Part shown: positions 17,354-25,638 of the stretch, one piece after another
Layout of the letters: each line of letters opens with the position of its first letter
Position numbering within the stretch: position 1 is the first letter of the stretch
DNA from: Sphingobacteriaceae bacterium
GTDB lineage: Bacteria; Bacteroidota; Bacteroidia; Sphingobacteriales; Sphingobacteriaceae
Length of the DNA stretch: 64,000 nt
Assembly: GCA_014380615.1 (NCBI GenBank)
Contig: JACMJM010000014.1
Location: forward strand, 124,001-188,000
Direction: 5' to 3'
Position numbers and translations under genes: made by a program
Notes under the pieces: generated by a model
The model's database searches: none
What the model saw: only the letters and a program-made list of their open reading frames with translations
What the model was told of the DNA's origin: nothing

Positions 17354-17815
17354 ATGATTACTTTAAAGCGATGCGATAGCTCTGATAAAGATTTCGGGGA
17401 TTTGATTAAAGAGCTGGATAAGGTTCTTTGGAGCCGATACAGTGACATTCAACAACAATATGACAGTTTTAACAAAGTAGATTCTATCAAAAATGTGGTG
17501 GTTGCGTATATCAATAACTCGCCGGTTGGCTGTGGTGCCTTTAAAAAATTCGACGGGGATACCGTTGAGATAAAACGAATGTTTGTAGCTGAAGATAACA
17601 GGGGTAAAGGTGTAGCATTAGCAATTTTAAACGAATTGGAACTTTGGGCAGTAGAATTAAACTACAACCATGCGGTACTCGAGACAGGAAGAAGACTTGC
17701 TGAAGCAATGGGACTATATACGAAGCAAAACTATTTTATTACCGAAAACTACGGCCAATATATCGGAATGGAAAACAGTGTGTGTATGAAAAAGAGTCTG
17801 CGACTAGAGAATTAA
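17354..17815 (+). CDS. GNAT family N-acetyltransferase
   Basis: Single-domain GCN5-related acetyltransferase, 153 aa. Seen: the acetyl-CoA-binding motif A VEIKRMFVAEDNRGKGVA (the Q/RxxGxG/A type) near residues 77-94 and motif B around ELNYNHAVLETG. The C-terminal YGQYIGMENSVCMKK is typical of the PanZ/ElaA-like group. Substrate unknown; it is probably cotranscribed with the LysE-type exporter. Confidence 0.9.
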   Translation: MITLKRCDSSDKDFGDLIKELDKVLWSRYSDIQQQYDSFNKVDSIKNVVVAYINNSPVGCGAFKKFDGDTVEIKRMFVAEDNRGKGVALAILNELELWAVELNYNHAVLETGRRLAEAMGLYTKQNYFITENYGQYIGMENSVCMKKSLRLEN

Positions 17816-17864
17816 TCCAACTTTCGAAATGGCATTTTGTAAACATTAGTTATAGAGCCTCATT

Positions 17865-18227
17865 ATGAAAAAACCAATCTTAACTTTATTTGCTTTTTTG
17901 TTTATTCTCTTCGCTATCATGGCGTTGAGGCCTGTTTCACCAAGCAGGGAGAACAGCAAACTAATAATCGGGACTGTAAATGATATTCGAGAAGGTGGAA
18001 CAAAAGATATCGTATTTAGCCTGGTTGGAGAGTCGCGGTTGTATTATATCAACAGAGGATTGGAAAGAAACCTCGCTTTAGAGTCGCTTCGAAAAGCCAC
18101 TACCAAAAAAAAGCTTGAAATCTTATATGCAGATCATTGGACTCCCTTAGATGTATTTGGAAAAGCCGCAAAACACATCACTGAGCTGAGAATAGACAAC
18201 AAAATTATTTTTAGCGAGCTTAAATAA
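17865..18227 (+). CDS. Small membrane-anchored protein of unknown function
   Basis: A 120 aa protein with an N-terminal hydrophobic segment (about 5-22) and a soluble remainder. I do not recognise a family. The segment SLVGESRLYYINRGLERNLALESL is followed by KKLEILYADHWTPLDV. It lies 49 bp after the acetyltransferase gene on the same strand. Probably real because the frame is clean and the leader is typical of exported proteins. Confidence 0.6.
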   Translation: MKKPILTLFAFLFILFAIMALRPVSPSRENSKLIIGTVNDIREGGTKDIVFSLVGESRLYYINRGLERNLALESLRKATTKKKLEILYADHWTPLDVFGKAAKHITELRIDNKIIFSELK

Positions 18228-18334
18228 ATGATTAATTTTTAGTTAAATAAATTAACATGTGAAACAATATCGGTAATACTATGTTAGTGATGAGGAATGG
18301 TTGCAAAGATCAATTTTCAACCTTATCCTTTAAT

Positions 18335-19675
18335 ATGAAAAGATTCAATACTATTTTATTATCCCTTACCTTAACCGCACTATGCGTAACCGCATTGGCA
18401 CAAGAAACTTCTATTCCGCCATTCGCTAAAGCAAAATCATTCAGAACATGGTCGCTCGGAATAAATGCCGGAGCCCTGGCACCTATAGCACCTTTCGGAA
18501 AAAATGATTATACCAATTGGGAAACCGACCTGGGTTACGGAGCTTATCTAAAAAAACAATTAAGCCATACACTTAGCATACAGGGAAATTTCTTCCGCGG
18601 AAAACTTAACGCAGATAATGAAAATCTTCTCGGAGACGGTTCTAAATCTACCAGCCCGCTAAAATCTTTTGAAACAGAAATTCATGCCGCCGGAAGTATT
18701 ACCGCTAACCTTAGCCTGGGTAACTTTTACTGGCTTAACCGGAAAAGCATAATTAGCCCCTATTTAAGCGGTGGTGCTGGTTTAATGTCGTACAAAACCA
18801 TGGTTACCAATAACGCGGGAGTTGTTTCAGAATATCAGCCAAACGACCCCATTGAAGAAGTATTTTTCCCGCTTGGCGCCGGATTGAAAATCGGTTTATC
18901 CCGTTCAGTAAATCTGGATCTGGCCTATACCATGAATTTTGTAGATGCTGATAATCTGGATGGTTATTCTTCGGGTCCCCAAAACGATAAATTTTCTTAC
19001 GCTTTTGCGGGATTAGAATTTGCTTTAGGTTCCAGATCAAAACCACAACTGGCTACACATAATCCGGTGGCAGCATTAGAATACGATTATATAAAACGCA
19101 ATAAAGATCTGGAAAGCCAGCTAGCGGCCGAACGTGCTAAAAATGACGCGCAACTTCAGCAAATGGCTACCGATTGGGCGAGATTTAAAAATGACGAAGA
19201 TAAAGACGGAGTTTCTGATTATTTCGACAAATGCCCGGGTACCCCAGCCGGAGCACAGGTTGACGGCGCAGGTTGTCCGCTGCAGGTAACAATCAACAAC
19301 CCCACAAGGACGGTTGTGATTACCGAAGAAGACAAACGAGTAGTTTCGGAAGCGATTAAAAATCTTGAATTCGATTTCGGAAAAACAACTATTCGCTCAA
19401 CTTCACTACCAAGCTTAAAGCGTGTTGCCGATCTGCTTGTAAGCAAAAACTTTAGCCTTAAACTTGCCGGCCATACCGATAATGTAGGCAGCGATGCGGC
19501 AAACCTTAAACTATCAAAAGGACGCGCAGAGTCGGTTAAAGCATATCTGGTAAGTCAGGGAGCAAATCCTTCACGTATCGAGGCTACGGGTTATGGCGAA
19601 AGTCAGCCTATCGAAATGAATACTACTGATGAAGGGCGTCAAAAGAACAGACGTGTAGAGTTTACGTTGTACTAG
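18335..19675 (+). CDS. OmpA family outer-membrane protein with TSP3-type linker
   Basis: Outer-membrane protein of 446 aa from the ATG at 18335 (MKRFNTILLSLTL..ALAQ signal peptide); the upstream in-frame codons from 18281 precede the signal peptide. Seen: an N-terminal beta-barrel of about 230 residues, a charged coiled linker, the calcium-binding-type repeat DEDKDGVSDYFDKCP, and a C-terminal OmpA peptidoglycan-binding domain (LKLAGHTDNVGSDAANLKLS and RKNRRVEF-like ending). It anchors the outer membrane to peptidoglycan. Confidence 0.95.
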   Translation: MKRFNTILLSLTLTALCVTALAQETSIPPFAKAKSFRTWSLGINAGALAPIAPFGKNDYTNWETDLGYGAYLKKQLSHTLSIQGNFFRGKLNADNENLLGDGSKSTSPLKSFETEIHAAGSITANLSLGNFYWLNRKSIISPYLSGGAGLMSYKTMVTNNAGVVSEYQPNDPIEEVFFPLGAGLKIGLSRSVNLDLAYTMNFVDADNLDGYSSGPQNDKFSYAFAGLEFALGSRSKPQLATHNPVAALEYDYIKRNKDLESQLAAERAKNDAQLQQMATDWARFKNDEDKDGVSDYFDKCPGTPAGAQVDGAGCPLQVTINNPTRTVVITEEDKRVVSEAIKNLEFDFGKTTIRSTSLPSLKRVADLLVSKNFSLKLAGHTDNVGSDAANLKLSKGRAESVKAYLVSQGANPSRIEATGYGESQPIEMNTTDEGRQKNRRVEFTLY

Positions 19676-19689
19676 AAAATATTACAACA

Positions 19690-19729
19690 ATCAAAAAGGA
19701 GAAGTCAATTATGGCCTCTCCTTTTTGAT
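19690..19729. terminator. Bidirectional terminator between ompA-like and helicase-like genes
   Basis: Arms ATCAAAAAGGAGA and TCTCCTTTTTGAT with a short loop, A/T-rich on both outer sides. The flanking genes converge on it. Confidence 0.8.
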
Positions 19730-19736
19730 TTTATAT

Positions 19737-21035
19737 CTATCCGTGTTTCTTCTTCTTACTCATCTTGGCCTTCAGGCCCGAGCTGTAATTATAATCTTTG
19801 GCGTTACTTGCTTTCTTTTCATGAAAAGCAGCTCCCCGCTCCTCTTCTTTCGGTGCTTTATGAGTTTGCACTTTAGGCTCAGGTTCTTTTTGTTCAACAT
19901 GAACAATCAGGCCATCAGGTAATTCCTCAACAGAAATTCGCTGACCGATAGACTGCTCAATTTTCCTAACCATCGGTAATTCAAAATCAGTAGCAAGGCT
20001 AATGGCCAATACTTCATCTTCTTCAGCACCAGAGCTAAGAATACGCTTTATAAAGACTTCTTTTTCGACAGGAAACTCGGCATGAACGATAAAGGGAATT
20101 TGCTCAAGATTCAAATCGCCCTGCAATTCATCAGCAATAATTAATATCCTAACCAATTCATTTTCATAAAACTCATCTATGCTCTGCACACCCTGCGATT
20201 CAAAAAACACCGGATTAAGAATGGCGACTTCAGCTTTAAGCCTTGGCTTTAAATGATTATAAACCTTTTCGGCAGTAAGCCGTGTATTTACAAAAACCAC
20301 GGCTTTGGTAAAAATCTCCGCATCGTCTAAAAGCAGAGTAAGTAAATTTAGTTTAGTACGAAAGTTAGGAACCTGATATAAAATCTGCGGATGTGTGCCT
20401 ACCCTGTTTTCTCCAAGTTCTTCAACCTCAACAGTAACGGGTTGCCGCATAAACGGACTGATCATTTTATCGAGCCTTTCATGCATTACCTCCGAGAAGA
20501 TTAAGTGCTGGCATTTTTGAATACTGTTTGCCAGTTCTACAACAGGCAGTTGCAATCCCTGTTTAACAATCAGCTCGGCATCATCCACCACAAACAGGAT
20601 GATCTTATTGAGATTGAGGGCCAGTTTAAGGTAAATAGCCCGTGCCCTGTCGGGGGTTGCCACAACAATATCACAGCCATCGGCCAGGGCGTTTAACTGG
20701 CTTTCCATGGCCGGGGCGGCATACAGCCCTACTATTCGGATAGTTTTATTTTGATTAAGGCGCTCAAAAGCCGCTATAACTTCCTCCACCTTTTCCTTAT
20801 CCGGAACCAGAACAAGGGCCCTGGGCGCATCTTCAAACCCTTGGCGAAGTTTATTAAGAACACCCAATATGTAGGTGCTTGTTTTACCACATCCCTCTGG
20901 CCCTATGCCAATAAGATCCTGTCCGCCAAGTATGCGGGTCAAGGTTCTGGCCTGAATTTCTTTCGGACTAATAAATCCGGCATCGGTTATCGAACGAACC
21001 AATGATTTGTTAAGCTTTAATTTTTCTAACCACAC
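19737..21035 (-). CDS. Degenerate DEAD-box-like protein
   Basis: A 432 aa protein with the DEAD-box two-RecA layout. Seen: Q-motif (FISPKEIQART, Q28), Walker A GPEGCGKTS (45-53) intact, motif Ib-like ATPDRAR, but motif II is DDAE (151-154) instead of DEAD, motif III is SEV instead of SAT, and no HRIGRTGR-type motif VI is visible. The C-terminal tail is basic (KAKMSKKKKHG). Helicase activity is therefore doubtful; RNA binding or an ATP-gated role is possible. The start is GTG at 21035, since no ATG gives the typical N-terminus. Confidence 0.8.
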   Translation of the reverse strand: MWLEKLKLNKSLVRSITDAGFISPKEIQARTLTRILGGQDLIGIGPEGCGKTSTYILGVLNKLRQGFEDAPRALVLVPDKEKVEEVIAAFERLNQNKTIRIVGLYAAPAMESQLNALADGCDIVVATPDRARAIYLKLALNLNKIILFVVDDAELIVKQGLQLPVVELANSIQKCQHLIFSEVMHERLDKMISPFMRQPVTVEVEELGENRVGTHPQILYQVPNFRTKLNLLTLLLDDAEIFTKAVVFVNTRLTAEKVYNHLKPRLKAEVAILNPVFFESQGVQSIDEFYENELVRILIIADELQGDLNLEQIPFIVHAEFPVEKEVFIKRILSSGAEEDEVLAISLATDFELPMVRKIEQSIGQRISVEELPDGLIVHVEQKEPEPKVQTHKAPKEEERGAAFHEKKASNAKDYNYSSGLKAKMSKKKKHG

Positions 21036-21370
21036 AGCAGCAAAATGAATTTTGGCGCAAATTACGGATTAGTAGTTCAAGATCGGTAAATAAGTTATTT
21101 AGGCCGCTTAAGATTTTATGAAAAGCAAGTACTTTATGCTATCTTCCTGTAGCCCTGCTGTGCGCGTCAAGTCCTCTGCCGATGAAAAATCGGCATGCGG
21201 GCTTTCTGCTTCCATCAGGTTTAAAATGAAGCGGCGGCACCTTGTGGGGAACAAATCAAAGAATCATTGGAAATGAGAGGGAAAATTGGTATTTATGTGG
21301 GAGAATGGCTTTACTGAGCAGAAAAAAGCGCGGATATAGGAGATGTGCGCGGTTGCGCGCAAAGCCGGAT
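21036..21370. other. Non-coding flank upstream of the cassette array
   Basis: About 335 bp without a credible gene. It holds the hairpin TGCCGATGAAAAATCGGCA (21178-21196) and a GC-rich hairpin GTGCGCGGTTGCGCGC just before the first cassette boundary (GTTATAC at 21371). It may include the left end of the array: an attI-like site, a partial attC-like site, or debris. An ORF runs through it in frame with the first cassette gene, but the codons before 21395 are outside the cassette. Confidence 0.5.
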
Positions 21371-21394
21371 GTTATACGCAAATTTAAAAAGACC

Positions 21395-21619
21395 ATGGAA
21401 CCGTCACTATTGACTTCATTTATCGGAATAATTGTTTTCTCTGCGTTAATGACTGTTGGTTATAAATATGCCAACGGAAAATGGAATGTTTCTGAAAATA
21501 AGAAGAATGATTACATGATTTGGGTTAATAAGCATGGACAAACAGTAAAACGGTCAGTTGTTTTTTTATCAATAATCTACGGACTTTCTATGCTAATTCA
21601 AATAATATCTTTGCTTTGA
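21395..21619 (+). CDS. Cassette 1: very small membrane protein
   Basis: A 74 aa protein with two hydrophobic helices (about 5-24 and 54-72) and a charged middle (YANGKWNVSENKKNDY). Not recognised. The start was set at the ATG at 21395 because the cassette boundary GTTATAC is at 21371; the in-frame codons running back to 21242 lie outside the cassette. Site A follows 38 bp later. Confidence 0.65.
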   Translation: MEPSLLTSFIGIIVFSALMTVGYKYANGKWNVSENKKNDYMIWVNKHGQTVKRSVVFLSIIYGLSMLIQIISLL

Positions 21620-21656
21620 CAAATGCTTATACAAGTTGGACTAATAGAAAATCAGC

Positions 21657-21730
21657 GTATAACACATAGTGTTGCGCTATTTCCCTGCCCACATTGGCGA
21701 CACGCACAGCGCAAACTATCATCGTTATGC
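21657..21730 (+). repeat. attC-like site A (74 bp)
   Basis: Outer core boxes GTATAAC (21657-21663) and GTTATGC (21724-21730). Inner arms ATAGTGTTGCGCT and AGCGCAAACTAT pair with one bulge, giving an imperfect hairpin. Same length and about 85% identical by eye to site E. Confidence 0.8.
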
Positions 21731-21749
21731 CTCATTTTAAAATACGACA

Positions 21750-22892
21750 ATGCAACATAACATAACTGCCTTTGCAGACGAATTTGGAAACAGTTCATTT
21801 GACTTTCAAACACAAGGAAGTCACTTTATAGTTGCGACTGTTATTTGCAAAAATGAGAATTTAGAAAAACTTAAAACGGATATTGACGAAATAAGAAAGA
21901 AGCACAATTTCCAAACAGGAGAAATGAAATCCAGTGGCGTTGGACCAAATCACTCAAGACGAAAACGCATTTTGGAAGACATTGCTCAACTTGATATATC
22001 AATTTATGCTGTTATTGTTGACAAGAGACAATTATTTGGAAAAGGGTTTAGTATTAAAAAATCCTTCTATAAATACTTAAACAATTTAGTTTATAAGGAA
22101 CTTTATAGAACTTTTACTCGACTTGAGTTATATGTAGATGAACATGGCGGGAATGACTTTATGCGGGAATTTAAAGTCTACGTTGAAAAGCATCACGAAA
22201 GAAATTTATTCTCCGGCTCAGACTTCAATATTCTTAATAGTAAACAAAGTTATTTCATTCAATTGGCTGACTTTGTAGCAGGAACTTTAGGTTATATATT
22301 TGACGAAACAAAAAAATCAGAGAATAGCGATGAATTTGAAGCCATTTTAAAACCAAAGCTTAGCAGTTTAAACTTCTTTCCTAAAGAGTTTTCGTTTAAA
22401 GAATTTCAAGATACCAATGTTGATGAAACGTTTGACCCTAAAATAGCAGAAGTTTGTTATTTAAGAGTTCAAGACTTTATTGACAAAGAAACGGGAAGTG
22501 ACCAACAGAAAATAGACCAAATTAATTTCCTTAAAATTTTATTGCTTTTCCAAAGAGCCAGTATTAGAAATCGTTATGTCTCGACAAAGGAAATTTTTAA
22601 CCATTTAAATCAAAGCAGACACGAAGGACTTAAAGAAGAATATTTTAGAACAAAAGTTGTTGGCAATCTTCGTGACAGAGGCGTTTTAATTGCATCAAGC
22701 CGAGACGGATATAAAATACCTTCATGTTCTAAAGATTTAGATAATTTTATAAATCACGGAAAGCGGATAGTTTTACCAATGTTGAATAGAATTAAAGAGG
22801 CAAGAGAAACTATAAAATTAGCGACAGGAAACGAGTTAGACGTTTTAGACAAGGATACATTTAGTGAACTTAAAGACCTGCTTGACAAATAA
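21750..22892 (+). CDS. Cassette 2: DUF3800 domain protein
   Basis: A 380 aa soluble protein. Seen: the DUF3800 pattern ITAFADEFGN (first Asp-Glu) at the N-terminus, IYAVIVDKRQL near 85, LYVDEHGG near 130 and SYFIQLADFVAGTLGY near 175, which fits an RNase H-like metal site. After about residue 230 there is an extra helical C-terminal region (FKILLLFQRASIRNRYVS, then a winged-helix-like stretch). Known: DUF3800 proteins are predicted nucleases frequent in mobile and defence contexts; their activity is unproven. Flanked exactly by GTTATGCCTC and GAGGCATAAC. Confidence 0.88.
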   Translation: MQHNITAFADEFGNSSFDFQTQGSHFIVATVICKNENLEKLKTDIDEIRKKHNFQTGEMKSSGVGPNHSRRKRILEDIAQLDISIYAVIVDKRQLFGKGFSIKKSFYKYLNNLVYKELYRTFTRLELYVDEHGGNDFMREFKVYVEKHHERNLFSGSDFNILNSKQSYFIQLADFVAGTLGYIFDETKKSENSDEFEAILKPKLSSLNFFPKEFSFKEFQDTNVDETFDPKIAEVCYLRVQDFIDKETGSDQQKIDQINFLKILLLFQRASIRNRYVSTKEIFNHLNQSRHEGLKEEYFRTKVVGNLRDRGVLIASSRDGYKIPSCSKDLDNFINHGKRIVLPMLNRIKEARETIKLATGNELDVLDKDTFSELKDLLDK

Positions 22893-22904
22893 AAAAAAAC
22901 GAGG

Positions 22905-23033
22905 CATAACACCATGTTAAATTATGCCCGGGTGACGTGGTTCTTATGCTGTTGCTTTTTATTTACATTAGTACTCGGGCGAAAAAGAAGTGCTTTTTAA
23001 TCGGGCACAATATAAACCTGTAACCCGTTGTGC
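22905..23033 (+). repeat. attC-like site B (129 bp)
   Basis: Outer boxes GCATAAC (22905-22911) and GTTGTGC (23027-23033). Inner arms TTATGCCCG and CGGGCACAA. It shares internal GGTGACGT and GTGCTTTTTAATC motifs with sites C2 and D, placing it in the long family. Confidence 0.75.
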
Positions 23034-23067
23034 GCAATTTTAAAACGACATACAAACTAACCAAAGC

Positions 23068-23487
23068 TTGACTACATTAAACAAGATAAATTACTGCGGC
23101 TTGCTGATAGGGATTTTAATTTCATCTGTAGCTGGGCCTCATGGTGGATTCATTCCAGTGTTGCTTGTAGAAATCTTATTGATATTTGAATTAATTGGCT
23201 CTACAAAAACCGACCTAGGCATCTTGGGATTAATTTTCTTCGCATTAACATCACAAATATTAATAGTCGTATTCGGACTTCGCAACCTAAAGTCGGACAT
23301 GAATCTTGGTGTTTTCATCTGTGCTATTTTAATATTGAACGGGCTTACAATTTATTGTGCAACAAGGCGCGATGACAATGAAGCTAGCAGTACGCTTTTA
23401 AATTCAAGTATGCTCTTATTCTTGTTTAGTGTATCGACCATAAGTGCTCTCGTGGGACAAAAAATAAAAACTGCGCACAACAATTAG
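23068..23487 (+). CDS. Cassette 3: small polytopic membrane protein
   Basis: A 139 aa hydrophobic protein with about four transmembrane segments (8-27, 40-68, 80-98, 112-130). No family recognised. The start is TTG at 23068, the first start-like codon after an in-frame stop downstream of the cassette boundary. Its last codons run across the recombination core, so the stop TAG lies inside site C1. Confidence 0.65.
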   Translation: MTTLNKINYCGLLIGILISSVAGPHGGFIPVLLVEILLIFELIGSTKTDLGILGLIFFALTSQILIVVFGLRNLKSDMNLGVFICAILILNGLTIYCATRRDDNEASSTLLNSSMLLFLFSVSTISALVGQKIKTAHNN

Positions 23488-23532
23488 GGCTTCGTTGCGT
23501 GCGTAGCACGAACAATGAAGCCCCGGTTGCAC
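23475..23532 (+). repeat. attC-like site C1 (58 bp)
   Basis: Outer boxes GCACAAC (23475-23481) and GTTGCAC (23526-23532). Inner hairpin GGGCTTC..CGTGCGTAGCACG..GAAGCCC. Positions 23481-23539 are identical to 27171-27229 (59 bp), so C1 and G are the same site. Confidence 0.78.
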
Positions 23533-23600
23533 GGAACCTAAACTTAATCTTTTCTGCAATTTTCAGGCTAAAGCACCCAGGAAAAACTACCGAAGGTTTA
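23533..23600. other. Gene-less mini-cassette between two sites
   Basis: About 70 bp between site C1 and site C2. Its ends still show the boundary pairing GTTGCA (23526) with TGCAAC (23602), and AACCT with AGGTT inside them. No ORF. Probably an empty or eroded cassette. Confidence 0.55.
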
Positions 23601-23733
23601 ATGCAACATCAGGCTCTTGCAAAAATGGCGGGCGACGTTATTCTCGAAAATTTCTACATTTAACCAAGTTTTGTGCCGTATGACAATGAAGTGCTTTCTA
23701 TCCGCCATCTTCGCAAAGCCCTAAACGTTAGGT
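23601..23733 (+). repeat. attC-like site C2 (133 bp)
   Basis: Outer boxes ATGCAAC (23601-23607) and GTTAGGT (23727-23733). The latter is a canonical GTTRRRY. Arms GGCTCTTGCAAAAATGGCGG and CCGCCATCTTCGCAAAGCC pair over about 19 bp with few mismatches. Nearly identical to site D. Confidence 0.82.
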
Positions 23734-23791
23734 GTAATTGCACCCGACAGATTAAAATAACACTCATTAAATCGACTATAAAACAATATAA

Positions 23792-24334
23792 ATGAAGAAA
23801 ATAGCATCGACATTACTTTTAATTTTAGGCTTTATACTGGCATACTATTTAGTTGAGAACTCTCCTCCGTATCATGGACTTTTGTCTATTGTTGCCAATT
23901 ATCTTTTGATTCTAATTCCATCTTATTTTTTTCTTAAAACTTTTTTTTCAACCTCAGATGAATCAAGTCTATTTAATAACACAAAAATTTCATTGGCTAT
24001 TTGTCTAGGAATTTCAACAGTAGTTATGAATTTACTGAATAAAAATATTCATGGTGGTACATCACCCGAAGAAATTTCGCAGACGTTAGGGCAACCTATC
24101 TATACAACAAGAGCTACTGTCTCTGAAATTATCCCCCAAGATGGTTTTTTCATAAGACATCAAGAAGTTAAAGAATCATGGTTAGTAATTTATTTTTTTT
24201 ACGTTAATGGAAAGATATATTATGGCAGGAAAATATTTAAAACAATTCCAGACATAAAAATAAACGATTCTTTTGTAGTACAATATTTCCCTAACAAACC
24301 GACGATTAATATGCTTTTAAATAAAATTAATTAA
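23792..24334 (+). CDS. Cassette 4: membrane protein with soluble C-terminal half
   Basis: A 180 aa protein with three hydrophobic segments (5-22, 29-50, 64-82) and a C-terminal soluble part of beta character (TTRATVSEIIPQDGFF, then GKIYYGRKIFKTIPDIKI). Not recognised; the C-terminal part resembles small surface or periplasmic domains that follow membrane helices in Bacteroidetes hypothetical proteins. Very AT-rich. Boundaries GTTAGGTGTA and TACACCTAAC match exactly. Confidence 0.65.
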   Translation: MKKIASTLLLILGFILAYYLVENSPPYHGLLSIVANYLLILIPSYFFLKTFFSTSDESSLFNNTKISLAICLGISTVVMNLLNKNIHGGTSPEEISQTLGQPIYTTRATVSEIIPQDGFFIRHQEVKESWLVIYFFYVNGKIYYGRKIFKTIPDIKINDSFVVQYFPNKPTINMLLNKIN

Positions 24335-24391
24335 GAAAAAAAGCAACTACAGAGTTGAAAATTTGAACTTTATAATCAAAAAAGCAACTAC

Positions 24392-24524
24392 ACCTAACAC
24401 AGGCTCTTGCAAAAATGGCGGGTGACGTTTATCTCGAACTTTTTCTACATTTAACAATGTTTTGTGCCATGTGACAAATTTGTGCTTTCTATCCGCCATC
24501 TTCGCAAAACCCTAAACGTTAGCC
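24392..24524 (+). repeat. attC-like site D (133 bp)
   Basis: Outer boxes ACCTAAC (24392-24398) and GTTAGCC (24518-24524). The same hairpin arms as C2 with a few substitutions (GGTGACGTTTATCTCG, GTGCTTTCTATCCGCC). Confidence 0.82.
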
Positions 24525-24546
24525 ACAATTACAAGAAACCCGACTA

Positions 24547-24969
24547 ATGCCAAAGACTATTCTACTAACCATATTAACATTAGTTGTGTTTACTTCTTGT
24601 AATTTGACACAAGACGCATTCGAAAAAGATTATTATCAACGAATCTCGGGAATAAAAATCCCTGAAGGCTACAAGGTTCTAGAAAGTGTAGACAATGGTG
24701 AATTTTTAACAATAACTGTTCTTGAGTTTGACAAAGCGGAATGCAAGAGCGTAATGGACAGCATTAAATTTGACCTAATACCTCAAGGAAAAAACCCAAA
24801 CCTTATAGGACTGTACCTTTTGGATAAAGAAAACGAGCAAATTTTAAAAAATAAAAGACTTTTAAGGAATTGGGGACAAACAGATAAAAATACATGGAAC
24901 TACGTTTTAGATACAGTTTCATGTAGGCTTTATTGTGAAATAGGTTACCCTGACCCAGGAGGAAATTAA
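24547..24969 (+). CDS. Cassette 5: lipoprotein of unknown function
   Basis: A 140 aa protein with a lipoprotein signal peptide (LTLVVFTSC, Cys18). The mature part has no family that I recognise (KIPEGYKVLESVDNGEF near 37, ending CEIGYPDPGGN). The right-hand boundary TGGCTAAC (24979) follows the stop by nine bases and mirrors GTTAGCCA at 24518. Confidence 0.65.
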   Translation: MPKTILLTILTLVVFTSCNLTQDAFEKDYYQRISGIKIPEGYKVLESVDNGEFLTITVLEFDKAECKSVMDSIKFDLIPQGKNPNLIGLYLLDKENEQILKNKRLLRNWGQTDKNTWNYVLDTVSCRLYCEIGYPDPGGN

Positions 24970-24991
24970 GAGTAACTATGGCTAACATTGT

Positions 24992-25597
24992 ATGAAAACC
25001 CGAACATTCATAATCATATCGACATTAACAGCTTTCTTTTTCGGATCTTGCAATTCGACTCCTGATTTGAAGGAAGATGAGGTTTATACAATCATCAACG
25101 AAATAATTGCTGACGACAGTTTGCAGGTAGATAGAGCATGTTGGAAATTTGTAGACATTCCATTGACTACCGAGTACGAAAAGGAATTCACTAAACAAGA
25201 TATTGAATTCGTTAGTCGACAAAAGGACCAATTTAAAAACATTACCATAAAACCAAACAAGTTAAAATGGTATCGCAGACGAAATAAAGCTTTTGTAAAT
25301 ACGACCATTGATACAGTTTGCAACCAAGGAATTTTATATCACATATCGTTCCCCCTAATTTCAGCAGACAGAAAAAAAGTTATTATTGAATTTAAAGAGG
25401 ATTGTAATTGTATGTTAGGCGGACAAGGTGGAAAAGACTTATACGAGAAGAAAAATGGAGCGTGGGTACGGACAAAAGGCTTTGACCACTGGATAAGTGA
25501 CAACACCACCTTGCGGAATAAAGAACAACTACTGGTAACAAATAGTATTACGCTATTTCCCAGCCCACATGGGCGACACGCACAGCGCAAACTATAA
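24992..25597 (+). CDS. Cassette 6: lipoprotein, C-terminus encoded by site E
   Basis: A 201 aa protein with a lipoprotein signal (LTAFFFGSC, Cys20). Not recognised; a Cys-containing segment FKEDCNCMLGGQGG precedes WVRTKGFDHWIS. It starts six bases after the TGGCTAAC end of cassette 5, with no attC-like site between them. The reading frame then enters site E and stops inside it, so roughly the last 20 residues (from about VTNSITLFPS) are recombination-site sequence. The natural end may have been lost. Confidence 0.65.
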   Translation: MKTRTFIIISTLTAFFFGSCNSTPDLKEDEVYTIINEIIADDSLQVDRACWKFVDIPLTTEYEKEFTKQDIEFVSRQKDQFKNITIKPNKLKWYRRRNKAFVNTTIDTVCNQGILYHISFPLISADRKKVIIEFKEDCNCMLGGQGGKDLYEKKNGAWVRTKGFDHWISDNTTLRNKEQLLVTNSITLFPSPHGRHAQRKL

Positions 25598-25606
25598 TCG
25601 TTAGCT
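25533..25606 (+). repeat. attC-like site E (74 bp)
   Basis: Outer boxes TGGTAAC (25533-25539) and GTTAGCT (25600-25606). Inner arms AATAGTATTACGCT and AGCGCAAACTAT; central AGCCCACATGGGCG. Same length and layout as site A. Confidence 0.8.
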
Positions 25607-25638
25607 GCAAGCATAAACCGACAATTACGAAACAAAAT

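Noticed and set aside
21242..21394. N-terminal extension of the first cassette gene
   Set aside because: It would start upstream of the cassette boundary at 21371; the ATG at 21395 is internal to the cassette.
22905..23033. Sites of the array as simple Rho-independent terminators
   Set aside because: No U-run after the stems, long size, and gene-specific mirrored boundaries that terminators would not explain.
24992..25597. Natural C-terminus of the cassette 6 protein
   Set aside because: The last residues coincide with site E, so I do not treat them as part of a protein family.
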